Positions 46,954 through 47,774 of a stretch of 47,774 nucleotides of DNA are shown here, piece after piece. The stretch lies in IMG/VR virus record IMGVR_UViG_3300020202_000021, positions 1-47,774 of that record. The stretch is one strand, 5' to 3'. The position numbers and the translations under genes are program-made. This DNA is from a virus. The notes beneath the pieces are model-generated. The model made no database searches and had not been told where the DNA came from. It worked only from the letters and a program-made list of their open reading frames with translations. Each line of letters begins with the position of its first letter. Position 1 is the stretch's first letter.

Positions 46954-47690
46954 GTCGTCCCACGCCCGCTCAGACGACCTTCGAGCTCCCGCCGAGCATC
47001 GTGGAGTCTGTGGTTCGATCGCCCTACAACGGACCCCTGATCGCCGCAGCGGCACAACTTTGGATCCGGCCCGGGGATCAGGTGCTCGATGTCACTTACG
47101 GCAAGGGTCTGTTCTGGACCCACACACGGCCGGAGGGTCTCGAGATACCCCCACCGGGGACTGACTTTCGGGCCCTGCCGTACCCCGCCGCCTCATGGGA
47201 CGTGGTCGTCTTCGACCCCCCATATATTGCCCAAGGTGGCCGGGAAACGAGCGGCCTACCGGACTTCCTCGAGCGGTATGGGCTCAAGGATTGTCCTGCG
47301 ACGATCGCCGAGTTGGAGGCCCTCATCATCGCTGGTGTCACAGAATGTGCTCGGGTGCTAGCTCCTCGAGGACGCCTGTTCGTGAAGTGCATGGACTACA
47401 TCTCGGGAGGTCGGTTCCGCCGAGGACCGAAGCTTGTTACCGAAGCTGCTGAGACAACCGGGCTTGAGGAGGTAGATGAGTTCATCCACCATTCCGGCGT
47501 AGGAGCGCAGCCCGCCACAACCCGTTCAGGCACCCCTCGAGGGCAGGTTCACAGCCGTCGAGCGCATTCTTTCCTCTGCGTCTACCAACGTCCCCCGATT
47601 TGGAGGAAGGTTCCCGATGCGGTAGGGTCGTCCGCACGTCATGTTGCCCGTGCTGGTAGCAGCACTCGCAGCACTGAGCGGTCAGGTTGA
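46950..47690 (+). CDS. DPPY-type DNA methyltransferase (adenine-N6 or cytosine-N4)
   Basis: A 246-residue amino-methyltransferase. The AdoMet loop is DQVLDVTYGKGLFW (about 43-56), the catalytic motif VVFDPPYIAQGG (DPPY at 89-92), then RVLAPRGRLFVKCMDY and, at the end, HSRRAHSFLCVYQR. The order matches a beta-class phage DNA methylase. DPPY is compatible with N6-adenine or N4-cytosine targets. No cognate nuclease is adjacent. The stop at 47690 overlaps the transglycosylase start in another frame across the circle join. Confidence 0.85.
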   Translation: MSRPTPAQTTFELPPSIVESVVRSPYNGPLIAAAAQLWIRPGDQVLDVTYGKGLFWTHTRPEGLEIPPPGTDFRALPYPAASWDVVVFDPPYIAQGGRETSGLPDFLERYGLKDCPATIAELEALIIAGVTECARVLAPRGRLFVKCMDYISGGRFRRGPKLVTEAAETTGLEEVDEFIHHSGVGAQPATTRSGTPRGQVHSRRAHSFLCVYQRPPIWRKVPDAVGSSARHVARAGSSTRSTERSG

Positions 47691-47774
47691 CAAGATCCCG
47701 ACCGCCTTACCGACCCCTCCCCCAAAGCCCGTTTTGGCCTCTCCGGCCCCCCAGGTCGTCCCTAAGCAACGACC
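47641..47774 (+). CDS. Rpf-like transglycosylase, 5' part (continues at position 1)
   Basis: ATG 47641 opens the reading frame MLPVLVAALAALSGQVDK, which continues past the circular join into the 3-518 coding region. An in-frame TAG at 47623 limits further extension. The overlap with the methylase is 50 bp. There is no strong ribosome site directly upstream, so the GTG at position 3 (equal to 47650) is an alternative start. Confidence 0.7.
   Translation, partial: MLPVLVAALAALSGQVDKIPTALPTPPPKPVLASPAPQVVPKQR
47648..47774. repeat. Right copy of 127-bp terminal direct repeat
   Basis: Identical to 1-127; see the left copy. Removing one copy gives a continuous circle in which both the methylase and the transglycosylase reading frames remain intact, which supports circular closure. 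Confidence 0.9.

Noticed and set aside
1-47774. tRNA or rRNA genes
   Set aside because: No cloverleaf-like segment with a TTCGANTC-type T-arm and matching acceptor stem was noticed by eye; a dedicated tRNA scan would be decisive.

Overview
The window is best read as the complete, circular genome of a tailed bacteriophage that infects a high-GC Gram-positive (actinobacterial) host. The last 127 bases repeat the first 127 exactly, so the unique circle is about 47,647 bp, and one gene (an Rpf-like transglycosylase) runs across the join. Actinobacterial ancestry is suggested by the Rpf-type cell-wall domain, GC-rich coding sequence, frequent GTG (and some TTG) starts, and dense ATGA/GTGA gene overlaps. 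No integrase, tRNA, rRNA, IS element or CRISPR array was recognised. I saw no tail tube, tape-measure or frameshifted tail-chaperone pair. A large protein and two smaller proteins sit between portal and capsid genes, so a short-tailed (podovirus-like) virion is my inference.

Layout. (1) 1-2.2 kb: lysis-type genes, comprising the Rpf-like transglycosylase (+) and a leftward set of small membrane or secreted proteins (holin-like, coiled-coil anchored). (2) 2.2-6.0 kb: a metallophosphoesterase (+), then a leftward accessory cluster with zinc-binding miniproteins, a deoxyribosyltransferase-like SLOG protein and a membrane-anchored FtsK/HerA-like ATPase. (3) 6.0-7.3 kb: divergent from that cluster, a PadR-like regulator fused to a phage domain, a membrane protein with an HNH-like cysteine/histidine core, and a 28-residue membrane peptide. 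(4) 7.3-32.5 kb: one long leftward late region. Read in transcription order it holds terminase large subunit, portal, a 1,560-residue internal protein and companions (one with a lytic transglycosylase domain), a terminator, scaffold, SU10-type major capsid protein, a glycosyltransferase, several small virion proteins, a pectate-lyase-like tailspike, a 20-residue-repeat protein, an adaptor-like protein, a beta-rich 775-residue tail protein, a C1q-like fibre and an M15 peptidase endolysin. (5) 32.7-34.3 kb: a small rightward gene and three small leftward genes, then an AT-rich island bracketed by GTCGGC/GCCGAC repeats that looks like a replication origin. (6) 34.3-37.6 kb: leftward replication operon with ribbon-helix-helix protein, C5-cytosine methyltransferase and primase-polymerase/DUF3987 helicase. 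(7) 37.6-47.7 kb: rightward early region of about 27 short overlapping genes, including SSB, a MazG-like pyrophosphohydrolase, a RecT-like annealing protein, a DUF2493 SLOG protein, a RuvC-like resolvase, HTH proteins, many CxxC miniproteins and a DPPY DNA methylase.

How it fits together. The divergent promoter at 37.6 kb would start both the replication operon and the early region. Two further promoters in the early region (40.66 and 45.01 kb) share an inverted repeat around the -10 box, which implies a common regulator. The terL upstream region carries a tandem 11-mer that could be a packaging site. The most unusual parts are the FtsK-like/HNH-membrane region at 4.1-7.3 kb, the origin-like island, and the shared promoter architecture.
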